Of a DNA stretch of 64,000 nt, positions 43,788 through 55,200 are shown one piece after another (within the stretch, counting starts at the first letter, position 1; every line of letters begins with the position of its first letter). The notes beneath the pieces are model-generated. The model ran no database searches. It worked only from the letters and a program-made list of their open reading frames with translations, and was not told the origin of the DNA. The stretch comes from Pseudomicrostroma phylloplanum (lineage: Eukaryota > Basidiomycota > Exobasidiomycetes > Microstromatales): positions 248,001 to 312,000 of the forward strand of contig BCHS01000012.1 in the NCBI GenBank assembly GCA_039545275.1, written 5' to 3'. Made by a program: the position numbers and the translations under genes.

Positions 43788-44215
43788 GGCACCGTGTTCG
43801 GTTCTTCTGCGACCACTCTACTCCAGTCGGCTCCTCTTCCTGCTCAAATGCACCGACGCGAGCGACGGCCTGCCCTCTACCTGTAAGCTAAGCACCTCTT
43901 CTTGTGTTGCTGTTCTCTTCTTTATCCTTTGCTCGATCTGTGTCTCTTCGTCTTCTGTTCCAATACCAAGCTGTGTGGTCATTCGAATCTCGCTCGTGTC
44001 TGCCAAACTTCCCGGCTGAGATCGTTAGGTCATTGCATTGCGTTACATTACGAGCCACGCCGGACAGGGATGCAGCAGCGCAGAATACAAGGGGAGGGCG
44101 ATAGGAAAATGGTGCGATTGTCCTTCTTCCGTAGGTTCCGTGACTTCCCGAGAGAGATTCTTTCCTTCCATACACTCCACTCCTTCTCGAGCTTCCGCAA
44201 GCTCCCATTCCACCC
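43788..44215. other. Convergent 3' region
   Basis: Lies between the stops of the DUF7707 gene (+) and the FAD monooxygenase gene (-). It holds T/C-rich 3' untranslated sequence on both sides. No gene is seen. Confidence 0.6.
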
Positions 44216-45517
44216 TCACTCCTTGCCCTCCAGTGTCACTTCATCGCTCCCCTTTTCAAAAGCAGGATAAATCGGCAGCTTGAAGGAACTCTCATCGTGC
44301 CTCGTCTCCTTTGGACGCAACCACGGTATACTGATAAGTTTCGCCGCGAGCCAGAGACCGTTCTGCAGCAAGGAGCGATGCCACCAAGTCTCTGGCATCA
44401 TCACCCCTGGTACAAACGAAGGGAGGTTCTGTACTTCTTCCACATAGGGGCGGAGGGTGTGCTCGTAGGCTTTGAAGGCTTCGCGGGGGTGTTGGCCCGG
44501 TTGGAGCTGGGAGAGTTCACCGGCGATGATATACCCGCCTAAGATCGCTAGTACGGCTCCCGACCCACTGATCGGCGTGGGGGCGTACGCCGCATCCCCC
44601 ACGCAGGCGATCCTCCCCGTAGTCTCATCGGACCAGACGGGCATTCGAATCTGCTTGAGCGCTTGGAAGTAGAAGTCCTTTGCCTCGACCATTCCCTCGA
44701 TGAGACGCTTCGACTCCCACCCCGCGTCCTTGAACGTCTCTGTCAGTAGCGAGTTCTGAACTTCTCGACTACCACTGCGAGACGCCTTTTCCCAAACGGC
44801 CTTTTCGTCCTTGTTCAGTGGCATCTTCATGAAGCTCCCACGGGTCGTGCCTTGTGGATCTGGTCGGGTGGAGACGACTCGGGAGTTCAGACTATGGTAG
44901 AGTTCCCACCAGCCTTGATCGACCGAGGTGCGCGGGACGGTAAAGTAGGCAATGTAGGCATTCTTGTCCACTACAGTCGGTGCGGGGAAGTGCTCCTTGC
45001 GGATACGAGACCATTGTCCATCGGCAACGATGCAGGCGTCGTAGATCTCTGAATCGCCATTGCTGAGGTGCACACGCAGAGGAGGACTTTGTGCACCATC
45101 GCCTCCTCCTCCTTGATCTTCTCCGACCTTCTCAATCGTGGTGCCTAGGAGATAGCGCACATTGGGATCATCCCGCGTGGCGCTGCAAAGGAGCATAGCC
45201 AAGTCTCCTCTAAGAATCTCATTTTCGCTCGTGGGCGAGCCCATGCGTCCTTTGATGAGCGGGAAAGAGGCATACACCCCCTTTCCATCCGATCGAATAA
45301 ACCTCGTGCCTACTTCAGTGGTGTTGAGTTCTCGAAGACCTTGATGGAGACCCATCTTCTGTACGACTCGCAGGGCGCCACCGTCTACATCGATGTTCTG
45401 ACCGATGGGCTCGAGGGAGGAGGCACGCTCGACGATTGTGACCGAGTGGCCGGCTTTGGAGAGCCAGAAGGCGGCAGTGGGACCTGCTACTCCTGCGCCA
45501 GAGATGATGACGCGCAT
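44216..45517 (-). CDS. FAD-dependent monooxygenase (PHBH-like aromatic hydroxylase fold)
   Basis: Single exon, 433 residues. The Rossmann dinucleotide motif is at the very N-terminus (MRVIISGAGVAGPTAAFWLS; Gly7, Gly9, Gly12), followed by VTIVERA for the ribose contact. The second FAD motif GDAAYAPTPISGSG lies near residue 307 and is followed by the usual helix GAVLAILGGYIIAGEL. Arg-containing ILRGDLAMLL and the DG-like CIVADGQWSRIRK fit the class A flavoprotein hydroxylases. It would use NAD(P)H and O2 to hydroxylate a small, often aromatic molecule; the substrate is unknown. The start is fixed by the Rossmann motif. The frame continues upstream to 45607 but has no ATG there. No other pathway genes adjoin it. 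Confidence 0.9.
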   Translation of the reverse strand: MRVIISGAGVAGPTAAFWLSKAGHSVTIVERASSLEPIGQNIDVDGGALRVVQKMGLHQGLRELNTTEVGTRFIRSDGKGVYASFPLIKGRMGSPTSENEILRGDLAMLLCSATRDDPNVRYLLGTTIEKVGEDQGGGGDGAQSPPLRVHLSNGDSEIYDACIVADGQWSRIRKEHFPAPTVVDKNAYIAYFTVPRTSVDQGWWELYHSLNSRVVSTRPDPQGTTRGSFMKMPLNKDEKAVWEKASRSGSREVQNSLLTETFKDAGWESKRLIEGMVEAKDFYFQALKQIRMPVWSDETTGRIACVGDAAYAPTPISGSGAVLAILGGYIIAGELSQLQPGQHPREAFKAYEHTLRPYVEEVQNLPSFVPGVMMPETWWHRSLLQNGLWLAAKLISIPWLRPKETRHDESSFKLPIYPAFEKGSDEVTLEGKE

Positions 45518-46165
45518 GACTGGGAGTGGGAGGGTGAGCAAGCAAGGAGAGGTGGAGGAGGAGGAGGAGGAGGGGGAGAAGGTGGTGTTGCGGGCTAGCT
45601 TGAACAAGTGAGATGGAATGGAGTATGGTTGCCCTCGGAATGTCCTCTATATATCACCTCGGGTCCATCAAGGAGCCCCAACAGCTGGGCCGCAAGGTTT
45701 CCTCGATCGACCAAAGGCTCGACTGAGCAGTCCGTGCATAGACTACACTCAGTTACAGATAGGCGTATACGCTGCTCCGCTCCACACCGCGCCACGCCCA
45801 AATGGCTGCTGCCGACGCCGATCCCACACGGCTGAGCACTATTGAGCATGAATCATGGCTCGCCTAAGCGCAGCGCAGCCCCGGCGCTCAGCCGTTCCAA
45901 CTTTTGCGCAAGTCCACACGAACGACTTGAGCGACGAACAAAGATGGAAGATGAAGTAAATCGAATGAAAGACACTACCTCTCACCGCCTGCCGGTAGGG
46001 TACGGTACGACAACGCGACTGACTGAACGATGACACATAGATGCACACAATTGATGACACTTTACTCGTCGCACGGATCCCCCAAGTCATCACATCGATA
46101 CGAGCTCGCGAGCCATCGCAGAATCAACCCTCCACAACCCCATCGATCTCACTGACTTTGCCTGC
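45518..46165. other. Intergenic region upstream of the FAD monooxygenase gene
   Basis: Both neighbours are on the minus strand. The left part is the monooxygenase promoter with a TATA-like element; the right part is the 3' region of the malic enzyme gene. No gene is seen. Confidence 0.6.
45648..45653 (-). promoter_or_regulatory. Probable TATA box of the FAD monooxygenase gene
   Basis: The minus strand reads GTGATATATAGAGG, about 131 nt upstream of the ATG at 45517. Its spacing is similar to that of the cupin TATA box. Only the sequence match supports it. Confidence 0.4.
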
Positions 46166-48084
46166 TCAAGCCTCCATCTTGCCGTAGCTGGGGACCCACA
46201 TCTCCTGCTCAATCCACTCGCCCAGGTCCTCCTCGGTGAAGCTCTTAGTGTAGCCATTGTCCCTGGTCACTCCCTGCTCATTGGCCTTGAGCAGCACGCC
46301 CTTGGCCACATCGCGAGACACCTCTCGTACCCTCTTGAGCGAAGGGTAGATCCTGCCCTCGGCACGCTCCTCGTCATTGAGGGCATTCGCCAGACTGAAT
46401 GAGGCGGCAGTGATCATCTCCTCGGTCACCCTAGACACCTTGCCCAGAGCGGCAGCCAGACCGATACCGGGGAAGACGTAGAGGTTGTTGCCCTGGCCGG
46501 CAATGTAGCGCTTGCCCTCGTACTCGACGTCGTCAAAGGGAGATCCAGAGGCGAAGACGGCAGTACCCTTGGTGTACTTGATGGCATCCTCGTGGGTGCA
46601 CTCGGAGAGGTGGACGGGGTTGCTCAGCGGGAAGACAATGGGTCGCTTGTTGAGCTCGGCCATCTTCTCCAGCACGGCTCCATCGAAGGCACCTGCAACG
46701 GTCGAGAGACCGATCAGAGCAGTGGGCTTGACATACTCGACGACGTCGATGAGGTTCTTGTACTGCTGTCCCTCGTTGTCATCTCTTGAGAAGAACGTCT
46801 TGTGAGCAGGCAGCTTGTCACCACGATCGTTTGTCACGAGTCCCTTGGAGTCGACGAGGTAGATCCTCTTGCGAGCCTCCTCCTCGGATAGACCCTGTAC
46901 CTTGAAGAAGGACATGAGCTGCTTGGCGACACCCACACCGGCGGATCCGGCGCCGAGGAACAAGATCTTCTGGTCTGAAAGAGGTCGACCAGAAGCCTTG
47001 CTGCTGACGCGAGCAGCTGCAACAAAGCCGCCCAGTACCACACTACCAGTGCCCTGGATGTCATCGTTGAACATAGGGTACTTGTTCTGGTAGCGCTCGA
47101 GGAACTCAAAGGCATGATCAGTCGAGAAGTCCTCGTACTGGACAATCAGATTGGGGAACTTGCTGTGCAGAGCCTCCATAACCTCGTCGAGGAACGCTCG
47201 GTACTCCTCTGATGAAGCCCTCTTGCGGCGAAGACCAAGGTACAGAGGGTCTTCCAGGTTCTCCTCGTTGTTGGTTCCCAGGTCCACACAGATGGGAATG
47301 GTAGCTCGAGGGTGAATCCCGGCGGCGGCCACATACAGCGATAGCTTTCCGATGCTGATACCCATACCGTTCCAGCCGAGGTCACCGAGACCCAAGATCC
47401 TAGAGCCATCAGTCAGAACGGCGATACGGGGCGCACCAGCAGGCACCGGCCAGTTGTCGATCACATGAGCTACATTGCCCTTGTCTTCGATGGTGAGGGT
47501 CAGTCCTTCCGGTCGTCGGTAGATCTTGCTGAACTTCTGGCAAGCCTCGCCAACGACTGGGGTGTATACAAGAGGAAGACACTGCAAAAGGAAGAGGGTC
47601 AAGGTCAGGATCCAGGGCAGGCTTGTGAGGATGTCGCTTCGATATAGTTACTCACCTCCTCTCCATTGGCCATGAGGACAGCATAGAACAGGCGGGTATT
47701 TGTTTGCCTCAGAGCAGCCAGGTAGATATGCTTGCCCAGGGGCGTCTTCTTGCTCCTCAGCTGGTGAAGACAGCGCTGGATTTGCAGGGACAGGGGCTGA
47801 GCAGTTGGGGGTAGAAGTCCTCTCAGACCGAGCTGCTCCTTCTTGTCCTGAGCGAAGGCCGTATCTTGGTTGGCTTCGTTGATCCATTTGGAAGTAGCAA
47901 GGTGAAGTTGTGAGTCAGTATGCGTGCTATAGCAACGTCGCGAGTGCGACGATGGAGAGGACCGAGCCGGGGCGTGACGCGTGGTACGTTGCGGAACAAC
48001 TAGTATCCGCTGCAGGGAGCTGGCCCTGGCAGTCTCTATCAGGCCTGATCGACTGGAGCTCGCCAGCGCAGGAGCAGATATCAT
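46166..48084 (-). CDS. Mitochondrial malic enzyme
   Basis: Oxidatively decarboxylates L-malate to pyruvate, making NADH or NADPH. Exons 47656-48084 and 46166-47581 (GTGAGT...CAG, phase 0) give 614 residues. The N-terminus is a strong mitochondrial presequence (Arg/Ser-rich, about residues 1-50, ending HSRRCYST). The active-site block LPLVYTPVVGEACQKFS follows directly after the intron. TDGSRILGLGDLGWNGMGI and CVDLGTNNEENLEDPLYLGL are the malate and metal region, PMFNDDIQGTGSVVLGG supplies the acidic metal ligands, and the coenzyme fold begins LFLGAGSAGVGVAKQL near residue 347. The size is typical. NAD versus NADP preference is not decided here. Confidence 0.95.
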
Positions 48085-48309
48085 GATGGGCGAGGGAAGT
48101 GTGGGTGATATCTCCAGGGCGTACTTCCAGCGTGAAAGAGACGAATGGAGCTGCCAAAGAGGAGGAAGGGGGGAGGAGAAATCGGCGCGATAGAGGCAGA
48201 AGCGGGAGCCTCCCGAGTCATTCCGATCAGGGATTTTCTCACTCTCAGATCTTCCTGCCCTTTCCAACTCCGACCGTTATCCGTACCCCACACGATGTGA
48301 AACCGGCGC

Positions 48310-48720
48310 TCAACAAGCGCGCACCGCTGTGTGGGGATTGCCAGCTCAAAGATATCGAAAGAGGGAAAGGGACAGATTGAACAAAAGGTACTCACAGAAG
48401 GAGTCCCGTAGGGCGGCCACACCAGGGCGTTGCTTGAGGAGGATACTGTGGTGGATCGCGTCTTCCCGGACGTCTCCGCTGGTCTGCAGGGCGAAGGAGA
48501 CAAGAGGAAAGGACGGCGACGAGGGAGAGGAGGATTAGATATATTCATGTGATGACGTAGACCGCGATCTTGAGAAAGGCTCACCTTGTCATCAGGGGTT
48601 TCCTGTGGTCGAAGGCATACAGAGAAGAAGCAAACGTGAGCGTCTTACTCGCACGACCTTCTCGCCTGCAGCTCTTTGGCTACCCACCTGAGGAGGCTTC
48701 TGTCGGGATTGTGGAGCCAT
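48310..48720 (-). CDS. Tentative small four-exon gene, 51 residues, function unknown
   Basis: Exons 48688-48720 (33 nt), 48585-48602 (18 nt), 48396-48483 (88 nt) and 48310-48326 (17 nt) join in phase with donors GTGGGT, GTGAGC and GTGAGT and CAG acceptors. They encode MAPQSRQKPPQETPDDK, then TSGDVREDAIHHSILLKQR, then a short Cys-ending tail. The intron-dense layout with consistent phase and pyrimidine-rich acceptors is hard to get by chance and resembles the cupin gene. I do not recognise the family. The last exon is the weakest part: another acceptor could give a different C-terminus. The gene lies between malic enzyme and the FG nucleoporin, same strand as both. Confidence 0.42.
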
Positions 48721-49271
48721 GGTGTATGCGTGTATGAGAGTGCTGAGGCAGAGACGATGAAGCTGTGCTATACGTGAGGAAGAATGTATCCGATACTGCT
48801 CGTCGCAAGGTGTCAGATGGAAGTGTTGGGAGGGTGTGGATTATTTTGGGTGTTGGGAGGGAGCAGTGGGGAAAGAATCGAGGGGAATAAAGGGAGGCGC
48901 AGCAGCCAGCCACATTCAGCCTTGACTTCGAGGTGCACAGACGCCTCTCCTCCGAGGTCCGCTGCCTCCTTGCCGCCGGTCCCACCCGACGCGCATCCGA
49001 GCTTTGGCGTGGGAGCAACTCGCAGCGACACCCTGCGCTCGACGCCTCGGCTCGGGCTCACCCCCATCAAAAAGCAGGTACGGCACAGCAGAATGCCGAG
49101 GGACCGCAAGACCGTACACACGACAACGCTGAAGGGACCCATCCCACCCAGGATACGAAAGAAGCACAGGAGACAGCGCTCAGTCGCTGTGCTTGCTCAA
49201 ATGCATGATAGTCAACGGAGTTTGAGCATTTCGCCGACGAGTTTCACCGCGTCTGTACCTCGGCATTGCAT
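48721..49271. other. Intergenic region between the small gene and the FG nucleoporin 3' end
   Basis: No gene is supported. The plus-strand frame that starts here and continues past 49272 is the antisense shadow of the nucleoporin acidic tail. It contains the putative promoter of the small minus-strand gene. Confidence 0.5.
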
Positions 49272-52200
49272 TTATCCGTCGTCTTCCTCCTCTTCCTCGA
49301 CAGCACTGAGGCCTTCCTCCTCGTCTTCGTCGTCGACCGCTTCTGCATCTCCCTCTTCCCACTCCTCATCGTCAACGACTTCTTCTTCTTCTTCCCCCTC
49401 CTCTCCCTCCTCCTCTTCTCCTTCCTCTTCTTCCTCTTCTTCATACTCTTCCTCATCGTATTCGTCCTCATCGTACTCCCCTTCGTATTCCTCGTCCTCC
49501 TCCCCCTCGACCCCTTCGTCCGTCGCTTCCTCTCCGCCCCTCGAAACCTCCTTGCCCTGCGTCTCATCTGCAGCCCCCTCATCGTCCTCGTCCTCCGGCT
49601 CGGAATCCATCGCCCTTTTGCTCTTTGCCTTTGAAGCAGCAGCGGGAATGTCAGCGGCTCCAAACTTCAGTTCTTGAGACGGCCGCGCTCCCCCGAAAGT
49701 TTGAAAGTCTGATCCAGGTACTTTGCCGAAAGCCGAAGTGCCAAAGGCAGAAGCAGATGACCCGAAGGCAGAAGTGGATGACCCAATTGCAGACGAAGAT
49801 AGAGCTGCTGCTTTCGGTGTGGTACTGTCTCCAAATGAGAAAGTGTTGGCAGCCGGTGGTGCTTTCTGAGGCGTCGTACTGTTGTTGCCGCTGCCGAACG
49901 AGAACGCCGGCTTCTGGGGCGCGGCGCTTGCACTACTGTCACCGGCAAATGAGGATGCTGGCTTCTGCGGAGCTGTGGTTGCACCACTTGCCGGCGCGAA
50001 AGAGAAAGCAGGCTTCTGAGGTGTTGTGCTGGCAGCGTTGCCGCTAGCAAACGAAAAGGCGGGCTTCTGCGTGTTTGCTGCGAAGGCGCTGCCGCCTGCG
50101 GGCGGGGCAAATGAGAACGTGGAACCTAGCTTCTTCTCTGTCGCCGTAGCAGATGCGAAGAAAGCCGACTCCTTGGGCTTGTCCTTGTCCCCAAGGGTGG
50201 AGGCACTGCCGCCATTTCCTTTCGATTCATCAGCTCCCGCCGATGGACGGGCGAAGAAGTCGCTTGGAGCTTGGGAAGCTGTGGAGGGTGTCGTCACCCC
50301 AGCGGCAGACGTTTCAGGGCTCACTGCTGTAGGCAAGCGAACAGCCGTGGTGCGGGACTTCCTTACATGGTCTCGGCGTGTCGCTGAAGATGAAGACTCC
50401 CGTGACTCGAGCCCGCCCGGTTTGAAGGTACTCGTGTCGGGAAGAGGACCCAGACTGCTTGGCTTTCCGATGTTGGACGGCACAGAAAAATTGCCCCCAA
50501 AGCCGCCGAAAGACTTTGGGATTTCGGGCTGTTGGCTCTGAGCACTCATAAGCTTGGGCACCTCTGACTGAGTGACCGCTGGCTCTGGCTCCTGTCGCTT
50601 TACGCTCGGCGTAGCCGGCGGGGGTCGAGAGCTCGGGACATTCACTGGGCCATTTGCAAAGGCAATCTGAAGGTCGCTGATTTGAAACTCGCGACCGTTG
50701 GCAGCGCCTCTTCCGCGAACATTCTCTGCAGCGGATCGGTTGAGGATAGGCTCCTTTCTTGCCCCCAACACGGAGCTGGCAAGACTTTGAGTCACTTGAC
50801 GAGCTTTGATCGCCTCATTGACTGCCTCACCTGCACCTCGAGTGCGAAGCGGTGGGAGAGCGGCGCCCAATGCACTGATACTCTGCAACGGGGCGCCAGA
50901 CTTCTTGGAAGCTGAGAGGGAGGTGTCGGCTTCATCGAGGAAGGGGGATCGACGAGACATCACAGATGAGCTCCGTTGGCTCGCCCTTAGGGCCGAGCGA
51001 TCCTGTCCCTTCAGCAGCTCAAGCTCAGTGAGCAGGTCATCCAGCTCGAGACTCTTTGCCGTGGCCGTGTGAGAGATGTTCCTCACTGTCCGTTGAATTG
51101 CGTCAAGACTGGGAGCCTTGACATGGGTGCGACCAAGCTGTTGATCCCTCACTCGATTGCGCAGGTCCACTAGGAAGACCTCGATGTCTTGAGCGCGAGT
51201 CTTGACTGTCTGAGTCAAAGCCCGGAGATGTGCTTGGTTCTGCACATGCTCCGGGCCAAGCTCTCGAACACGAACGAGCTTAGCAAATTCCGGATCCGTG
51301 TGAGCACGAAGGAATCTCGCAGCTTCCTCCCTCTTTGCTTCAGCCTTGAAGAGGCCCGACTCGAGCTCGGCCATATCTCTTTGATGCTCAGAAACACCTT
51401 CATCGATCTTTTTCACCTTGACCCCGAGAGAGCTTTGCAGTTTCGAGATCAGAGGTAAGTCGCCGAACGTCCATTCTTCTGGCTGCTGGAGTCCTTGGCC
51501 ACCTGGTTCTCGGATCTGGGCTTGAAATGCTACACACTGAGCAATGTTGGACTTGAGGAGCTTGAGCTCCTGCTCCATGATCAGGAAAATCTTCAAGAAT
51601 TCGCCTGAGAGACCTCGCTCTTGCACCTCCTGAGGATTCAGTGCCTCCACAGAGCCGCCGAGTCTTGGTGGCGTTGCGTTGAAGGCAGCGCCTCCTGTTG
51701 CAGGTGTCTGGGGCTTGGGCGTTGCAGATTTGGACAAGGGAGGAGCTTGCGTCACTGGAGGAGGCAAGGCTTGCGATGCTGGCAGTATTGGAGAGATCGA
51801 GGCGTTGGGAATGGACGGTGGTGCTTGCCGAGCTGCAGTAGCTGAGCCGGATGGCGGTGCTTGAGCGGGAGTGCCGAAGGAGAAGGCGGGTTTGGAAGCT
51901 GCCACCGGGCTAGCCTGAGCAAAGCCTGACCCAGATTGGACGCCGAACAATGAGGATGATGGGGTCTTGTGCTGAGTCTTCTCAGACTCAGAAGGGTTCT
52001 GGGTGAAGTCATTCGAGCTAAGCGGCTTGCCAGTCAAGGGAGAGCTACGGCCTGGTGTATTGGAGACGCGCTGACCGAGGGGACCTGTACCAAACGATCC
52101 AAATGCCTGACCGCCTTTGCCAAATGCCGGAAGGGTGCTGGAAGAGGCAGCTGGTACTGTCGGAGGACTGGGGACAGAAGGCTCAGCTGGAGCGGACTGA

Positions 52201-55200
52201 GGAGTCGTCGGGGTCTTAGGCGCACTGCCACCAAACGAGAAAGATGGTTTCTCTGTAACCGATGTAGAGGAGGTCGGGCTCTTCTTCGTGTCCGACGCGA
52301 AGGAGAAAGCAGGCTTATCTGCTGTGGGCGTACTTGTGGTAGATGTGGAGCTCTGAGGAGGGGCAGCTGGGGCAGGTGCTCCGAAGCCAAAGACACTGCC
52401 TGGCGTCTGCGCGGATCCGGAGGGAGGTGAGGGCTTCGAAGCCTCCTTTTTCGCAGCTTGTGCCCCGAACGAGAAGCCGGAAGCCTCATTCGTACTCTTC
52501 GGCGCGGATTGACCAAAGCCGAAAGATGCTTGGCCGCTCTTCTGTTGCGCACTGCCGAACCCAAAGGCTCCTTGGGTGCTCTGCACGGCTGGCGCGCCGC
52601 TCGATTTGGAGCCGAAAGAGAAGCCCGAGGCCGTCTGATCCTTTCCAGGCGCTGGCGAGCCGGCGGTAGCTGCCACACCTGCCCCGTCAGCAGGTTGTGA
52701 CTTGACAGATTGTTCGCCCTCCGACTTGGCAGCTTGTCCAGGTGCTGGCTCTGCAGGTTTCGCATCGTCGATCTCGTACGGCTCGGCTTCTCCCTTGTCT
52801 TTTGCCGCTTCCTGCTCCCCTACAGCGGCTTTATAGCTCCCATCTTGCGATGATGCGTCAGCAGAAACTTCCTGGGTCACGCTGTCTTCTTTGCTTGCTG
52901 GCGCATCTGAAGGGTGTGTATCACTAAAAGCGGTTTGAGGCGCTTCAGGGTCGGACAATGGCTCCTTCTCACCCGCAGCGTCTGTCTTTGCCTCAGCTTT
53001 GTCGGACCCAGCGACCGCAGGAGCCGCTGGTGCAGCATCTTTGCTGGCTGCAGGTCCGCTGCTTGGCTGACCGAAGCTGAAAGCAGACTTCGCGGCTGGC
53101 TGTTGTGCAGCAAAGCCAAACGAGGGCGTGCTTGCTTGCGTGTCCTGAGTACTCTTCTTTTCGTCCTCTGCAGCCGCCTTCTGAGTAGCTGCGGGCTGAC
53201 CGAAACTGAAAGCAGACTTTGCGGTCGCAGGTTGCGCAGCAAAGCCGAAAGATGGCGTGCTTGCTTTTTCATCTGGGATAGCCTTCTTCTTTTCTTGTGC
53301 GTCTGGCTGCTGAGCAGCTGCGGGCTGGCCGAAGCTGAAAGAGGGTGCTGTGGATTTTGTCGCCGGAGCGAACGAGAAGGCGGGAGGTGTCGGGGCCGGA
53401 GCTTCTGCCTTTGCCTTCTGCGGAGCAGGTGATGGCGATGGAGTGGGCTGCTTCGTCTCTCCTAGCATGCTGTCGAGACCACCAAAGCCGAAGGAACCGC
53501 CGTCGGCCGTCTTTGAGTCATCGGCAGCGTCCATCTGCTCAGCTGGATCTGGTTTAGCGACAGGTTTGGCCTTGACTGGTTGACCAAAGGTCGAGGTTGT
53601 TTGAGTAGGCGTACCAAATGAGCCCCCTGAGCCGAAGATTGAGCTTGATGCAGGACTCGCAGCCGCTTTTGAGCCAAAGCCATTGGTTCCGCCGCCGCCA
53701 AAGGCCCCGAAACCGCCGGTCGATGTCGATGCGGGACTAGCGTTGCCGAAGACGCTCGCTCCCTCGCCGGTCTTCTTGCTTGCCAGACTGCCGAAGCTGC
53801 TACTTCCCCCAAACGAGCCAAAGGCCGATCCGCCAGTGGGGGTACCAGGCGAAGATGCGGGAGCTGCACTGGTACTGCCGAAGACGCTCGCGGGCTTGCT
53901 ACCGAGCGCAGCAGGTTGCCCAAATGCTGAAGCCGTCTGGCCAAAGCCAGATGACTGACCGAAGCCCGACGTTTGGCCAAAGCCAGACGAAGATCCGAAC
54001 GCAGATGGCGCGGTAGTATTGCTCGTGCTGGGGGTGGCAGGCTTGCCGAATGAGCTGGCCTGCCCGAAGCCTGCAAAGCCTGACGGTGTACTAGAGGACG
54101 CCGCGCCGAAGGCAGAGGGAGATCCGAATGCCCCTGCACTCGTGGAAGGCGTTGATGGCGCTGCAGGCTGACTTCCGAAAGCACTGGGCTTGCCGAAGCC
54201 AGAAGAAGCTGGCGAACCGAAGGCTGTGGGGGACGCTGTACCACCAAAGGCCGAAGGAGTTGCAGCAGCCCCAAAAGCAGAAGGCTTGCCGAACGATGAG
54301 CCACCGAAGGACGAGCTGCCAAAGGTGGTAGTGCCTGACGCCGGTGCTGGTGTGCCGTCCGGAGCAAATGCATTCGAGGCTGAGCTCTGCGCGCTATCGT
54401 TGCTACTCGATGCAGTGGCAGAAGGAGAGCCGAAGCCAGCAAAGCCCGAAGCTGAGGTTCTCGATTGGGGGAAGGCGGCTGGAGCTGGCGTTGATGGTTT
54501 TGGCGTTGGGGCGGCCTGCGTTGAGACAGTGGAGCCGTTTGTAGCATCTCCTACGGCTATCATGCCCGAGTAGCCGCCCGCGGCAGCTTCGGTGAGATTC
54601 AGGATGAACCAAGCGCCAAGGATACCATCAGAGTTGAGCAGCCATAGACGGGGCGGGGTATAGGGCATCTTCTTGTTCTCATCCTCTCCCCTTGCGGCTG
54701 CTCTAGGATCTGTCGGCCTCTCGACACTCTCATCCTCTCCCTGAGGTAAAGAGAAATCAAGAGCCAGGCCAAGAGGCGCTGTGTCAGACTCGTTATCCAC
54801 AGAGGAGAATGGCAGGGTCGGCCTTGATGTCTCTTCCAATTCAAGAGCTTCCCAGCCTTGATCGCCCTCTTCTTTCCTAGCCAGAAGGCCTACATCAGTA
54901 CTAGGAGCGCTTGCCATGAAGACAGCATTCCTGAAGGGAGACCATGATTTCACGTGGCAGAGGTAGCGTTTGGATCTGAGGGCAGTGAGCCCAAAAGCAG
55001 GAGACGGATCGTTGAGCGCTGAATGCGTGAGTGAACCGTCAGAAGACCGCGAGAGCGCAAAGACAAAGTCGTCATGAGGAGGGTCTTCACCCTCATCCGC
55101 CGAGGTTGCTGGCGTATTGTAGGCCACGATGAAGGCATCATTCTCGATCCAGAAGAGGTCAGATACGTATGACTCCGGTTGCAGATCATCACTTTGAGGT

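Noticed and set aside
45518..45607. Upstream extension of the FAD monooxygenase that would look like a targeting peptide
   Set aside because: The frame is open but contains no ATG; the Rossmann motif right after the ATG at 45517 is the normal start for this family.
48784..49677. Plus-strand 297-codon frame rich in Ser and Pro
   Set aside because: It is the antisense shadow of the Glu-rich nucleoporin tail (GAG/GAA on one strand gives TCC/TCT-type codons on the other) and lacks any other feature.
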